Shown: positions 1-15,100 of the stretch, in pieces
How positions within the stretch are numbered: the first letter of the stretch is position 1
Layout of the letters: every line of letters starts with the position of its first letter
NCBI RefSeq assembly: GCF_032854445.1
Contig: NC_088301.1
Coordinates: forward strand, 1,054,001-1,118,000
Length of the DNA: 64,000 nt
Direction of reading: 5' to 3'
DNA from: Liolophura sinensis
Taxonomy: Eukaryota > Mollusca > Polyplacophora > Chitonida > Chitonidae
Translations under genes and position numbers: made by a program
Notes under the pieces: model-generated
The model's database searches: none
What the model was told of the DNA's origin: nothing
What the model saw: only the letters and a program-made list of their open reading frames with translations

Positions 1-33
1 CACAAAAAAATCACACACACAACAATTGCTTTG

Positions 34-39
34 TTTATT
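34..39 (-). terminator. Probable GNL2 polyadenylation signal AATAAA
   Basis: On the minus strand AATAAA lies about 95 bases after the GNL2 stop codon and is followed by a GT-rich stretch, TTGTTGTGTGTGTG, as expected of a downstream element. This gives a short 3' UTR. Seen directly; its use is inferred. Confidence 0.6.
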
Positions 40-133
40 ACATTTCTTTTCACTTTTTTTTTTTTTTTGGTGGTTGGGAGGGGGGGAGGGATGGGGGAGC
101 TGAAGCCATTGGAAATTATAAAATTGTAATTCA

Positions 134-3100
134 TTAGCGACGGAACGATCGATTTTTCACATCTGTATTCTTATAAAAGTGCACACCAATCTTCTTGGAT
201 CGTTCTTGTCGAGCCAGTTTTCGTTTCTGAAACAACAAAAACAGAGTTTACTAGCGATTACCTGTAAAACATTACTTATTCTTTACAATCTTCCTAAACT
301 TTCATTTTTCCTTCATATTCCAAGTAAACAACAAGAATAACTGACTGGTTGGAGATTAACACTACAGTCAATATGTCACTGACAGAACAGCAGGCATTGT
401 CCTGGGAAGAGCAACATGAAACCAACCACACAAATCCTGACAATTTGCCCATATCAAACTGAAACCCAGAATGAACAAAAAGAAAATAAACAATAAAAAG
501 AACCAGACACATACATTTGCCCCTCTTTAACAATGCCTTGCTTTTACTTGCTTTCCTTTTACCCCTAGGTAAGTTAAATTGCACCAAGTCCAGATAGAAT
601 GCCATTTCTCTAAGTCTTGTACCCACCTCACGACTGGATATACTGGGAAGCGAGTTATCTTTTTCATCTGCCCTTCTGCCAGTTGATCGTTTCCTTTGAT
701 CAGATTTACTCTTATCTACTGGCACCACTTCCACCACAGCTACCTGTCCTGTCTGTTTCACTTTGCATCCAAAAAATTTACCTGTCAACAAAAGTACATG
801 CATGTTTAATATCCTATTACTCCAGAATAGTGCACCTGAATGTTGGATTTAGAATGGAGACAACTGAGCACAGCCTAGAGGACACTACTGTACTTTGCCC
901 GATACCGGACATATCTCCTGATGCAATATCCTGATGTTAATGATGTCAATCAGCACTAATGTCAATCAGCACTAATGTCAATCATCACTGATATTAATGA
1001 TGTCAATCATCACTGATGTCAAAGATGTCAATCATCACTGAAGTTAATGATGTTAATCATCACTGATATTCATGATGTCAATCAGCACTGATGTTAATGA
1101 TGTCAATCAGCACTGATGTTAATGATGTCAATCAGCACTGATGTTAATGATGTAAATCAGCACTGATGTTAATGATGTCAATCAGCACTGATATCCATGA
1201 TGTCAATCAGCACTGATGTTAATGTCAATCATCACTGATGTTAATGATGTCAATCAGCACTGATAGCAATGTCAATCAGCACCAATGATAATGATGTCAA
1301 TCAGTACTGATGTCCTTGATGTCAATCAGCACTGATGTTAATGTCAATCATCACTGATAGCAATGATGTTAATCATCACTGATATCACTGATGTCAATCA
1401 TCACTGATGTTAATGGTGTCAATCATCACTGATGTCAATGAGGTCAATCAGCACCAATGATAATGATTTCAATCAGCACTGATAGCAATGATGTCAATCA
1501 TCACTGATATCACTGATGTCAATCATCACTGATATCACTGATGTTAATGATGTCAATCAGCACCAATGATAATGATGTCAATCAGCACTGAAGTCACTGA
1601 TGTCAATCAGCACTGATGTTAATGTCAATCAGCACTGATACCAATGATGTCAATCATCACTGATATCAATCACCACTGATGTTAATGATGTCAATCAGCA
1701 CTGATAGCAATGTCAATCAGCACCAATGATAATGATGTCAATCAGCACTCATGTTCATGATGTCAATCAGCAATGATAGCAATGATGTCAATCAGCACCA
1801 ATGATGTCACTGATCACTGATATCACTGATGTCAATCATCACTGATGTCACTACAAAATAAACATTCGGAATCCAGGCTATAGTGACATAATACCTTCAG
1901 TAAATTATTCTAGCAAGAGAATTAAAAGTTTTGCTCCTCCGTCTTTGGTAATTAAGTCAATTTAAAAGTTTATAAGTCGTAAGTTTTAAGTGATAAGTTT
2001 ATATAAAGTGATAAGTTTCACCACACTTTAGCAATACATGCTATAAACTGAAGAATGTTCAGTAATATGGATTAAGGTTAAAGGTCAATGGTCAAGATCA
2101 AGATCTTAGCCAATTTAACCAGTGTCTAATTTCACTGTTACATCTAAATTGAAGCATGGGTCATGAGATTCCTCTACAACCAAAACCTACTATCATAGTT
2201 TATCTCCTTCATGGGCGCTGCTTCGTCCGTGGTACTCGTAGTGGTCTGATCCAGGATTCTGAAGTTGCCACTCGTACTGGACCGATATTCCACGGATCTC
2301 ACAGCTGCACTTTGGCTGACCGCATTGTCACAACTGACCAGTGAGCTTCCAGAAGTAATGTTCATACTGATACCTGTATTTTTATCTACATGCACATTTC
2401 TTCTCTTTGAGGTTTCTTCCATGTCTGGAGGAGTGTGCGAGTTCCTCTTTCCAGATTTCTTCCTTTGTTTGCTATTTACACTAGATTCAGTCTGTTTTAC
2501 CATTTTTCTTGACTTTTTCCCTTTAACACTGCTTTTATTTATATCACTATGTCCAGTTTGTGCCCTTTGGTCATTTCCCACTGGTTGTCTGCCCTTGGAG
2601 TTTGAGGGCTGCTGTTCGCGGTCTGGAGGGCTGACAGTCTCTGCAGCAGTTTCTGGCATTCTCCCTGCAGCAGTGGCCTCCCCTTCCTCCTCCTCTACCT
2701 CTGCCTCCCTCTCTAACTCAGAGTCACTCTCCCCATCAGACAAGTCCTCATCCTTCACATCCTCTCCCACATACTCAGCATCTACCTGAATCTTCCTCAG
2801 GTTCTGCTTTACTTTAGGTTTCTCACTCACAGGTTCAGATGGGATCTTCTCCTCTTGCTTGTCACAAGGTTTCTCATCAACACCCTCACCCTGTCAAACA
2901 AAGAATCACAGGCCGGTCATTTTGAGAATTTCTCTGATGTTTTGTCAGCTGATGACCTGCTGATTTTATAACATGCACTTACACAATTTATCAGGCATAT
3001 AGGATGAAAATACAACCTTGCCACCTGGAGAACTGCGTTCTTATGAAAGAAATATACAGAATCACTGAATCACACAAGCTAGATTCATCAGTGGTTGGTT

Positions 3101-6100
3101 GACAGACTTGTGCTGAACAGTCAGTCTACTTACATTGTGTGAAAGAGATATACAGAACCACTGAATCACACAAGCTGGATTCATCAGTGGTTGGTTGACA
3201 GACTTGTGCTGAACAGTCAGTCTACTTACACTGTATGAAAGAGATATACAGAACCACTGAATCACACAAACTAGATTCATGAGTGGTTGGTTGACAGACT
3301 TGTGCTGAACAGTCAGTCTACTTACACTGTGTGAAAGAGATATACAGAATCACTGAATCACACAAGCTGGATTCATCAGTGGTTGGTTGACAGACTTGTG
3401 CTGAACAGTAAGTCTACTTACATTGTGTGAAAGAGATATACAGAACCACTGAATCACACAAGCTGGATTCATCAGTGGTTGGTTGACAGACTTGTGCTGA
3501 ACAGTAAGTCTACTTACATTGTGTGAAAGAGATATACAGAACCACTGAATCACACAAGCTGGATTCATCAGTGGTTGGTTGACAGACTTGTGCTGAACAG
3601 TAAGTCTACTTACATTGTATGAAAGAGATATACAGAACCACTGAATCACACAAGCTGGATTTATCAGTGGTTGGTTGACAGACTTGTGCTGAACAGTCAG
3701 TCTACTTACATTGTGTGAAAGATATACAGAACCACTGAATCACACAAGCTCAATTCATCAAACACTGCAGCTAAATTAAATTGAATGGACTGATGGAATA
3801 AAGTGATCCTGAATTGGTTTAAGTGACCAAGCCACTTTGTAAGTAGACCCGATAAACAACCAAATCATTTACTGTTTGTCCAAGTCAGCAAGTACACCTG
3901 TGACCAGGAGATAATGTATCACTTCTGCACAAGTAAGACGTAAATTTATTGTAAGGCAGCTTTTTCTCATGACCACTGCCACAAATTCCCATAACTGACC
4001 TCCGAGCCCGGGGGTTTGGTGAAGTATGGAATTTTTCCTCTCACAAAGTCATTCAGCACCATTTTGGCCACTGTGGATATATCAGGCTCTCCACCCTGAA
4101 AACAACAAAACTGCCATGTAATCCTGGTAACAACACTGACTTACACCTTTAAATTATCTTTCCTCATCACATCTAAAAACCAACAGTTTATTTGAATATA
4201 TACCAGCATTGCATGCATATACAGATATTGACTGTCTACATCATAGGACAATGTATGAGAGCTTCATGACACATGTACACCAGCTCCAGTTGGCCTACCT
4301 CGGTATTCATCCACACTACCTTTATAGTACAGGCCACTAGTATCCCTAGCTCAATGAGGTTCTGTTCATCCACACTGCCTTTATAGTACAGACCACTAGT
4401 ATCCCTAGCTCAATGAGGTTCTGTTCATCCCCACTGCCTTTATAGGACAGACCACTAGTATCCCTAGCTCAGTGAGGTTCTGTTCATCCACACTGCCTTT
4501 ATAGTACAGACCACTAGTATCCCTAGCTCAGTGAGGTTCTGTTCATCCACACTACCCTCATAGTACAGACCACTAGTATCCCTAGCTCAATGAGGTTCTG
4601 TTCATCCACACTGCCTTTATAGTACAGACCACTAGTATCCCTAGCTCAATGACATTCTGTATTCAAATTAAGGGTCCTGCCCCACAAACCAATCACAGGC
4701 TAACTACATTTACCTCCCATGATAGCATATACATTTTAGTGTTACCATGTTTTTATTTACAGCTAAATTAGCGTCTGAATGTTCCGTGTTAGGCACGGGG
4801 GCCTGACTGACATCATAGAAGTGAAATGATGTCATTCAGGTTGCCATTTTTCACATGATAAATATTGATTTCAAAATAATGATAAAATATATTTTGCTTC
4901 TCAAGAAAAAAAAACTGATGCATAAATTTGTATGAATGTTACGCGCTACAAGCCTACAGCTTACCATGTATGTGAAGGAAAATAAACATATTAAAACCAA
5001 ATTTTGATTGATTCTGATTAATCAGGGCCATTTCAGCTTTTTTTTTGATTAATTCCTTATTAGAAATAGTCAAGTGTTGGCACAAAAAGTATAATTTAAA
5101 GGCCTTTATGTCCTTTTGAAAGTGCATTTTTACAAACTAAACTTTAGGCGAAATACGGTATGCTGACCATACCGTTTGGAATAAAGTAACTGACTAAATA
5201 ATACTGATCATTTGACATTTTTTTCAATTACTATTTAGCAACTTTCAGGCTCGTCACCTCTGTTAAACAAGTCCATGCCAGTACCTTAAGCAGTTTTCCA
5301 GATTTCCTCGCTACTTGTTCCAGGAAATCCTCATGGTTCTTCCAGTCCTCTATTTTGTATGTCCTCTTCACATACTCTGGTTTGATGCGGTCTAACATGG
5401 GGGCCACATAATCCTCAGGTGCCTTAACATACTCCACACGCACCTGACAAACACAGACAGGCATACAGAATGACATGTAGATAAAGTTTGTTTCCTATCT
5501 CTGCAGCCAACTTATTACAGCTAGACAGACATTAAGTGAATGACACTTGATTACAATTTTCTTGAATCACTTTACACTTTGCTAGCTTCCGTGGCAAAAT
5601 GTCCCAGAACATACAACACTAACGTGCTAAAACCCTTTTTGTTACGCTGGATGCTGAATGAAGTATATGCCTAAATAGGAATCAAATACCCTAAATGACT
5701 TCAAATTTCCCCCACAAAAGTGCCTTTTTCAGAGGCAAATAAATGTCACAAAATATTGTTTTTGGCGTTAAAACTTAAAAGCAACTTTCCAGTAGAATAT
5801 CATCCCATGTTCCAAGCAAACCTCAAACACCTTTCTAAATGCAATAAAACTCTCAGATTAAGGAAAATGATCATTCATGGTATTTATGTACCAAACGTCC
5901 CCAAACTTTCACATGGACAGACTTACCACCCCTTTGAGAACACAATCTGTGGGCGTTGAAGCCGTCGGGTAGACCACGCCGGGGCAGTCCACCAGGTATA
6001 TCCGCTTCATCAACGTCACATACTGCCACACCTACCCACACAAACGCTATGTAAATATCACCATGTAATCACAGTTATACAGACAGCTCGCTCACCAGGT

Positions 6101-9100
6101 GAGAATATGCTGTAACATTTGATGCATCCCAATAATCCTGTAACATTTGATGCATCCCAATGATCCTGTAACATTTGATGCATCCCAATGATCCTGTAAT
6201 ATTTGATGCATCCCAATGATCCTGTAGCATTTGAACCATGTACATGTATTATCTCTTAAGAGTATTTTACTTACTAAGACAGTGGCCAGCATTATTGTGG
6301 GAAAAAAAGGGCAGAGCCCAGGGGAAAACCATGACCATCTGCAGGTCACTGACAAACTTTCCCACATACAGACGTAGAGGATGCCAGCTTGAGCTGGACT
6401 TGAACTCACAGCGACTGTATTAATGAGAGGCTCCTGGGTCACTGCGCCCAGACAAGTGTGATGTAAAGATAGTTTCACAAATCACTTTTGCCCTCAGTTT
6501 ACAGTTAACTACGGATACATGGTACAGTTATTATCTCTCCTGCTCTCTGAATAAAGAGCTCTTACAATCACCTTGATCACAGTAACTCTTCTAAACCTGA
6601 CATATGCCCGGGCCTCACCTTTGTTTCCCCGGCTATAGGTGCCACGTTGCAGACTTTCTTGGAACGCAGAGCATTGATTATGGAGCTTTTGCCTGTGTTG
6701 GGGTAGCCAATAAACCCCACACTGATCTGTTTGTGATCCTGATGTAACTGTCAACACAGACAACAAAATGCCTACAAGATTTCATGAAAATGCAATCATA
6801 ATTAAAGAGAGACTTGACAAGGACTTGCTTGAGATTCTACATTTAAAGGGCCATAAAGATCAACACAATGGCCAGAATCAGACAAAAATGAGTAAATCAG
6901 CCATTAGTCTGCACTGCTATTTGTCTTCCCCTCCAGATGTTGTCACATTCTATTTCTGTATAAATCAGTTTGATAAAGAACTGCAGTAGCAATCCACATT
7001 CTGACACAAAGACGGCTGAAGTGTGAACTGTATCACCAGTTTCACCTGTATCAGCACTCAGCCTATGGTGACCCTTGGGTTAGTCAAACACTATCCAGAC
7101 CCAGACTGGGCTCAAATCCATTCACAAACTCCCCTTCAGAGCACTGCAGGCAGCGAAATTTGGCCTGCCGGCGAAACCCAGAAATCGGTTACGTCTTTTC
7201 CGCCTCGCCTAACCGATCATTCGGTTACGCCACGTATGTTTATCAACCCGATTGGTTACGCTAATTGTTTACGTGGTTTATGTTTCAGGCATCATTATGG
7301 ATCATTAATAAAAGTATTCAGCTCAATGTTATTTTTTTTTCTTTTCTATATCTAGCAGCTCATACCGTAAGGTTGGTGAACAAAAGAAAGAGAAATTTTA
7401 CACTCACACGGTGTTTCAACGTTGTGTGTTGCCTGGTTGGTAGGCCTACTTGACTCCTGTGGCACATTTTTACGTGAAATTCCGTTATACAGGCTTATAT
7501 GTTTGCAATATGCCCAGTCCAACATTAAGTACTTCCAGTAAGTGTCATTACGGTATTGGGGAGCGAGTTTGGTATCCCTGATTACTGATAATTAACGCAG
7601 TTTCCAACGCACGTGGTGTGAGTCTTACCATAGTGATATATATATATATACAGTATATATATATACTCGCTACAGGGCCGGGAGAGACCTTGACGTCACA
7701 GGCCTGTGCTCTAAATCAGAACGCAGCCGGTGAGGTCCCGTAAGGGTTCCATCATTCTGTACGGTAGACTCGACTAATTTGCGCTCGAGTAGCAGTTAAA
7801 CTACATGTACATGAAAAGGTAACCTTGTTTTATTTACTTGCGTGAAAAGATAAGTCAAAATAAATAATTTGAGTATTATCTCAAAGCCTGTAAAGCATAT
7901 ATGAATGATTACATTTCCATGTGACCAGCACAGGCAGCTGGCTGTGGCTGAAATCGATGTTTCTATTTTTAGACGCGTTGCCATACTGGCCGCGTTGTGA
8001 TTATGAAAGCTGTTCAGTCCAGTTTATCTGTAGTTACCTAATGCACACTGACTCTAAGAACGTTCTCGTTGGACAGTTGGCCTAACCGATTTTCCGGTTA
8101 GCCAAATTGAACCGCACGTAACCGTTGCGCGACCGACGGTTTCGTTCGCGCCAAATTTCGCTGCCTGGCACTGTGGCCACACAAATCGCACTGTCAGTGT
8201 AAGTGTACTCTGATCATCTTACTTAGGCTTTTTCTCATATTCAGCAATGACCAACACATATGAATATAATTTCACTAGGTATCAAAAAAAGGACATCACA
8301 GTTTGTGATGTCATGGTTGATCCTGGCAGGCACATATCACAGTTCGTGATGTCATGGTACATCTTGACAGAAACATATCTCAGTTTGTGATGTCATGGTA
8401 CATCCTGACAGGCACATATCACAGTTTGTGATGTCGTGGTACATCCTGATAGGCACACATCACAGTTCTTGATGTCATGGTACATCCTGACAGGCACATA
8501 CCACAGTTCGTGATGTCATGGTACATCCTGACAGGCCAATACCACAGTTCGTGATGTCAAGGTATATCCTGACAGGCACATATCACAGTTTGTGATGTCA
8601 TGGTACATCCTGACAGGCACATATCACAGTTTGTGATGTCATGGTACATCCTGACAGGCACATATCACAGTTCATGATGTCAACATATCACAGTTCGTGA
8701 TGTCATGGTATATCCTGACAGGCACATACCACAGTTCGTGATGCCAACATATCACAGTTCGTGATGTCATGGTATATCCTGACAGGCACATACCACAGTT
8801 CGTGATGTCAACATATCACAGTTCGTGATGTCATGGTATATCCTGACAGGCACATACCACAGTTCGTGATGTCAACATATCACAGTTCGTGATGTCATGG
8901 TATATCCTGACAGGCACATACCACAGTTTGTGATGTCATGGTACATCCTGGCACACATCACAGTTCTTGATGTCATGGTACATCCTGACAGGCACATATC
9001 ACAGTCCGTGATGTCATGGTACATCCTGACAGGCACATATCACAGTCCGTGATGTCATGGTACATCTTGACAAACATATCACAGTTTGTGATGTCATGGT

Positions 9101-12100
9101 ATAATCTGACAGGCACATACCACAGTTCGCGATGTCATAGTATATCCTGACAGACACATATCACAGTTTGTGATGTCATGGTACATCCTAACAGGCACAT
9201 ATCACGGTTTGTGATGTCATGGTATATCCTGACAGACACATACCACAACAGGCACATTTCACAGTTTGTGATGTCATGGTATATCCTGACAGGCACATAT
9301 CACAACAGGCACATATCACAGTTTGTGATGTCATGGTACATCCTGACAGGCACATACCACAACAGGCACATATCACAGTTTGTGATATCATGGTACATGC
9401 TGACAGGCACATATCACAGTTCGTGATGTCATGGTACATCCTGACAGGCACATACCACAGTTTGTGATGTCATGGTACATCCTGACAGGCACATATCACA
9501 GTTTGTGATGTCATGGTATATCCTGACAGGCATATATCACAACAGGTACATATCACAGTTTGTGATGTCATGGTACATCCTGACAGGCACATATCACAGT
9601 TTGTGATGTCATGGTATATCCTGACAGGCACATACCACAGTTTGTGATGTCATGGTTGATCCTGACAGGCACATATCACAGTTTGTGATGTCATAGTAGA
9701 TCCTGACAGGCACATATCACAGTTTGTGATGTCATGGTACATCCTGACAGGCACATATCACAACAGGCACATATCACAGTTTGTGATGTCATGGTACATC
9801 CTGACAGGCACATACCACAACAGGCACATATCACAGTTTGTGATGTCATGGTACATCCTGACAGGCACATATCACAGTTCGTGATGTCATGGTACATCCT
9901 GACAGGCACATACCACAGTTTGTGATGTCATGGTATATCCTGACAGGCACATATCACAGTTCGTGATGTCATGGTATATCCTGACAGGCACATATCACAA
10001 CAGGTACATATCACAGTTTGTGATGTCATGGTATATCCTGACAGGCACATATCACAGTTCGTGATATCATGGTACATCCTGACAGGCACATACCACAGTT
10101 TGTGATGTCATGGTATATCCTGACAGGCACATATCACAGTTTGTTATGTCATGGTACATGCTGACAGGCACATATCACAGTTTGTGATGTCATGGTACAT
10201 CCTGACAGGCACATACCACAGTTTGTGATGTCATGGTATATCCTGACAGGCACATATCACAGTTTGTGATGTCATGGTACATCCTGACAGGCACATATCA
10301 CAGTTTGCGATGTCATGGTACATCCTGACAGGCACATATCACAGTTCGTGATGTCATGGTACATCCTGACAGGCACATACCACAGTTTGTGATGTCATGG
10401 TATATCCTGACAGGCACATATCACAGTTTGTGATGTCATGGTATATCCTGACAGGCACATATCACAACAGGTACATATCACAGTTTGTGATATCATGGTA
10501 CATCCTGACAGGCACATATCACAGTTTGTGATGTCATGGTATATCCTGACAGGCACATACCACAGTTTGTGATGTCATGGTACATCCTGACAGGCACATA
10601 TCACAGTTTGTGATGATCTTGTACATCCTGACAGGCACATACCACAGTTCGTGATGTCATGGTACATCCTGACAGGCACATATCCCAGTTTGTGATGTCA
10701 TGGTACATCCTGACAGGCACATACCACAGTTTGTGATGTCATGGTTTATCCTGACAGGCACATATCACAGTTTGTGATGTCATGGTACATCCTGACAGGC
10801 ACATACCACACTTTGTGATGTCATGGTTGATCCTGACAGGCACTTATCACAATGCAAATATTTTAATGCATTTCACAATTCACACAAGTTAATAAGGTAA
10901 AAGAAAAAACCCTTTAATTCACGTAAGTCCTTCAAGCGCTACCTATTATAATCGTAAGTTTCTGTTCCGTCCAAGGAAGTGGAAAACTCTTCCCTTTACT
11001 GTCTAAACCCGAGGATACCATTTCTTGAAATCCTACTGGTTCTCACCTTTCCAAACTGTCGTAATAGGTTGATAAGAGCTCCTTTCCCAAATGGGTTGGT
11101 CAGGCTGGCATGGAAGGCCATCGTTGGATGATCCTGTGACAATATAGCTACCCATTTTTTCTGTAACACAAATGTATGTATGTTAGTAAAATACTCTGAC
11201 TTCTTTTCGGAAGAAACAACCATACATGTAAATGAATATCGTCAATTATTAAGAGAATGAATCAATATCTATGTTGCTAATCAAAGAGGGTAGCAAATAT
11301 TTATTTATTTGATTGGTGTTTTATGCCATACTCAAGAATATTTCAATTATATGGTGGCAGCCAGCATTATGGTGGGACGAAAATGGGCAGAGGCCGGGGG
11401 GAACCCACAACCATCCACAATTTGCACGGAGGCACCAGACAGCAAATAAGTGACCATTTGAGATGGGCACTAAAAAGCACACCAGCTTTAACTAACACGA
11501 ACAGTTAATTCCAAGTTTACTGTCTTAGCACCTTCTCTGATTACAACTGTAGCACCTTCTATGTTTACAACCTTAGCACCACTCATGTTTACAGTCCTAG
11601 CACCTCCCATGTTTAGTCTGGGCACATCCTCCCCCATGTTAAGTGGGCACATCCTCACCCATGTTAAGTTCGCACCTCCTATCTTTACAGTCTGAGCACT
11701 TTGCATGTTTGCAGTCTGAGCATCTTTACATTCTTAGCATCTCCTAAGTTTACAGTTCAAGCAACCCCCATGTTTACAGCCTGAGCACCTCTCATGTGTA
11801 CAGCCTGATTACCTATGTTTACAGCTAAATATCTCCTATGTTTACAGTCTGAGCATTTCCCATGTTTACAGTCTGACTACCTCCTACGTTTACAGCTAAA
11901 TATCTCCTATGTTTACAATTTGAGCATTTCCCATGTTTACAGTCTGACTACCTCCTATGTTTACAGTCTGAATACCTCCTATGTTTACAGTCTGAGCATT
12001 TCCCATGTTTACAGCCTGACTACCTCCTATGTTTACAGTCTGACTACCTCCTATGTTTACAGTCTGATCACCTTCCATGTTCAGAGTCTGAGTACCTCTC

Positions 12101-15100
12101 ATGTTTTCAGTCCTAGTATCTCCTATGTTCACATTCTGAGCATCTCCCATATTTCCAGTCTGACTACCTCCCATGTTTACAGTCTGAGCATCTCCTATGT
12201 TCACAGTCCTAGCACCTCCCATATTTACAGTCCTAGCATCTCCCATGTTTACAGTCCTAGCATCTACCATGTTTACAGTCCTAGCATCTACCATGTTTAC
12301 AGTCTGAGCACCATCCATGCTTACAGTCTGAACATCTCCCATATTTACAGTATAAGCATCTCTCATGTTTACAGTCTGAGCACCATCCATGCTTACAGTC
12401 CTAGCATCTCCCATGTTCACAGTCTCAGCACTATCCATGCTTCCTATGTTTACACTCTGAGCCCCTTCCATGTTTACACTTCTAGCTCCTCCATGTTGAC
12501 AGCCTTAACATCCCTCACCCCGACAGCCTTACCATCTTCAATGTTGACAGCCTTACCATCTCCCATATTGACAGCCATAGCATCTCCCATAATGACAGCC
12601 ATACTATCTCCCATACTGACAGCTATACCATCTCCCGTATTGACAGCCATACCATCTCCCATAATGACAGCCATACCATCTCCCACACTGACAGCCATAC
12701 CATCTCCCATAATGACAGCCATACCATCTTTAATGTTGACAGCTATAGCATCTCCCATATTGACAGCCACAGCATCTCTCATATTGACAGCCATGACATC
12801 TCCCATATTGACAGCCAAGGCATCTCCCATATTGACAGCCATAGCATCTCCCATACTGACAGCCATAGCATCTCCCATAATGACAGCCATACCATCTCCC
12901 ATATTGACAGCCATACCATCTCCCATATTGACAGCCAAAGCATCTCCCATATTGACAGCCATACCATCTCCCATATTGACAGCCAAGGCATCTCCCATAT
13001 TGACAGCCATACCATCTCAAATAATGACAGCCATACCATCTCCCATATTGACAACCATAGCATCTCCCATACTGACAACCATAGCATCTCCCATATTGAC
13101 ATCCTTACCATCTCCCATATTGACAGCCATACCATCTCCCATACTGACAGCCATAGCATCTCCCATAATGACAGCCATACCATCTCCCATATTGACAGCC
13201 ATACCATCTCCCATATTGACAGCCATGGCATCTCCCATATTGACAGCCATGGCATCTCCCATATTGACAGCCATACCATCTCAAATAATGACAGCCATAC
13301 CATCTCCCATATTGACAACCATAGCATCTCCCATACTGACAACCATAGCATCTCCCATATTGACAACCAAAGCATCTCCCATATTGACAACCAAAGCATC
13401 TCCCATATTGAAAACCAAAGCATCTCCCATAATGACAGCCATACCATCTCCATATTGACAGCCATACCATCTCACATATTGACAGCCATAGCATCTCCCA
13501 TATTGACAACCAAAGCATCTCTTAAACTGAAAACCAAAGCATCTCCCATACTGACAGCCATACCATCTCCCATATTCACAGCCATACCATCTCCCATGTG
13601 GACAGTCTTATCATCCCCATATTTATGTGTTCTTTTCACAGATGTACTGACCGTGACCCAGACTGGGATCAAATCCACCTTGTTGAGGACAAAGATCAAG
13701 TGTTTATGCGGCTTCTCCTTCCTTAGGTATTCCTCCACCTGATAACACCTGGTGCCCAGAGGATCACGGGCATCTAATACCTGCACCACCACATCGGATG
13801 AGTCAATCACCTGACAAAAGATAAAAGTATGTGTCAACAGCATTTACAGTTGGTACACAGAATATGACACCCAAGTTTATGTCCCTCACCTGTGGCCTGA
13901 GAAAAAACCCTGACATAAGGCTTATGCCAAGCCAAATGGAGCTCAATCAAAACTTGCTAGTTTACTTGTCAAAGACTGGTGATCTGAAGTCTGGCCGCCT
14001 GCTCAGCCAGCTAGGGCGCCACAAGAAACAGATGCTGTGTGACGTTATCACCAGTGCCTCAGCTTAACCCACACTTTTCCCATCTCTAACAAGTCTGCAC
14101 TGCTCAACCAGCTAGAGTCCAACTGGAGACAGATGTAGTCAGACGTGGTTGTGTAATGTACTTATATGCAGCAAGTAACATAATTACCAGTGCCTCAGCT
14201 TAACCCACACCTCCCCATGTCCCGCACAAATCCATCCAAGGACAAACCTAACTTGACTTTAACTTACCTTGTAAAGCTCATTCCAGACGCGTTTTGATTG
14301 GCCAGCCTTAAACACGACTTCTAGTGGCTCATCTTTCATATCCTGCACCTCTGTCACCAGGTCGCTGTCTTTGCTCACATCATACTTAGAGTTCGAGGCT
14401 TCTACCCCTGCTAGAAGGGTCTGTCGCAGAAAGAGAGCAGTTAAAACTTGACACCATGAAGTAAGCAGTGAACTGAATGCTTTACAACTGAGAGGTTTAT
14501 TATTTTCTTGCTGAGGGACGAACAGAATAGAGACTACTGTCTACACTGTATTTGACAATATTACATCAATTTCCATACATTATATCATTATCAGCCCGTA
14601 CTATGAATTGGAAGAAGGGGTGGGGGGGGGGGTATAAAGGGAGGTAACTTTTGACTACACCATGGGATCGGATGTTTTAAAGTCTACACATATGTAACTG
14701 ACATACTGTCTTTTGCTAGCTCTGTTTTTCTTTTGAATTGAAATTTGCATGAAGTTTAAGTGGAAATGCTGATTAGCCCCCAAACAAGTGTTACTTTCAC
14801 CAGTTTGGTGATTACATGGAAACATCCCAACAAAAAAGATCATGAAAATATGGGCTGAATTCCACAAGGTTATCCCACCTCCATGTCAGCCACCTTCATG
14901 TTTGGTCTTTTCCTGATAGACTTTTTACCGAAAGTGGACTCAAAACTCTCCGTGTCCAGGAGATGGACTCTAGCATGCTGAAACACAAAAGAATTACAGT
15001 AAAATATCTGCTTCGATAATCATTTATTTACTTCATTGGTGTTTATTGTTGGAGTAACGCAGGAGCATTTTGACATTTATCACATAACAACACTTAGTTC

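Noticed and set aside
930-1853. Box C/D snoRNA cluster in a ribosome-assembly gene
   Set aside because: The minus strand contains GTGATGA repeatedly, but no correctly spaced CTGA box or terminal stem; it is a minisatellite.
8290-10850. CRISPR-like array of regular repeats
   Set aside because: Units are directly adjacent with no unique spacers, and the setting is an animal intron.
11815-13458. 547-codon open frame
   Set aside because: It is a pure 24-bp tandem repeat read in frame; all other frames are also open on both strands, and it lies in a GNL2 intron.
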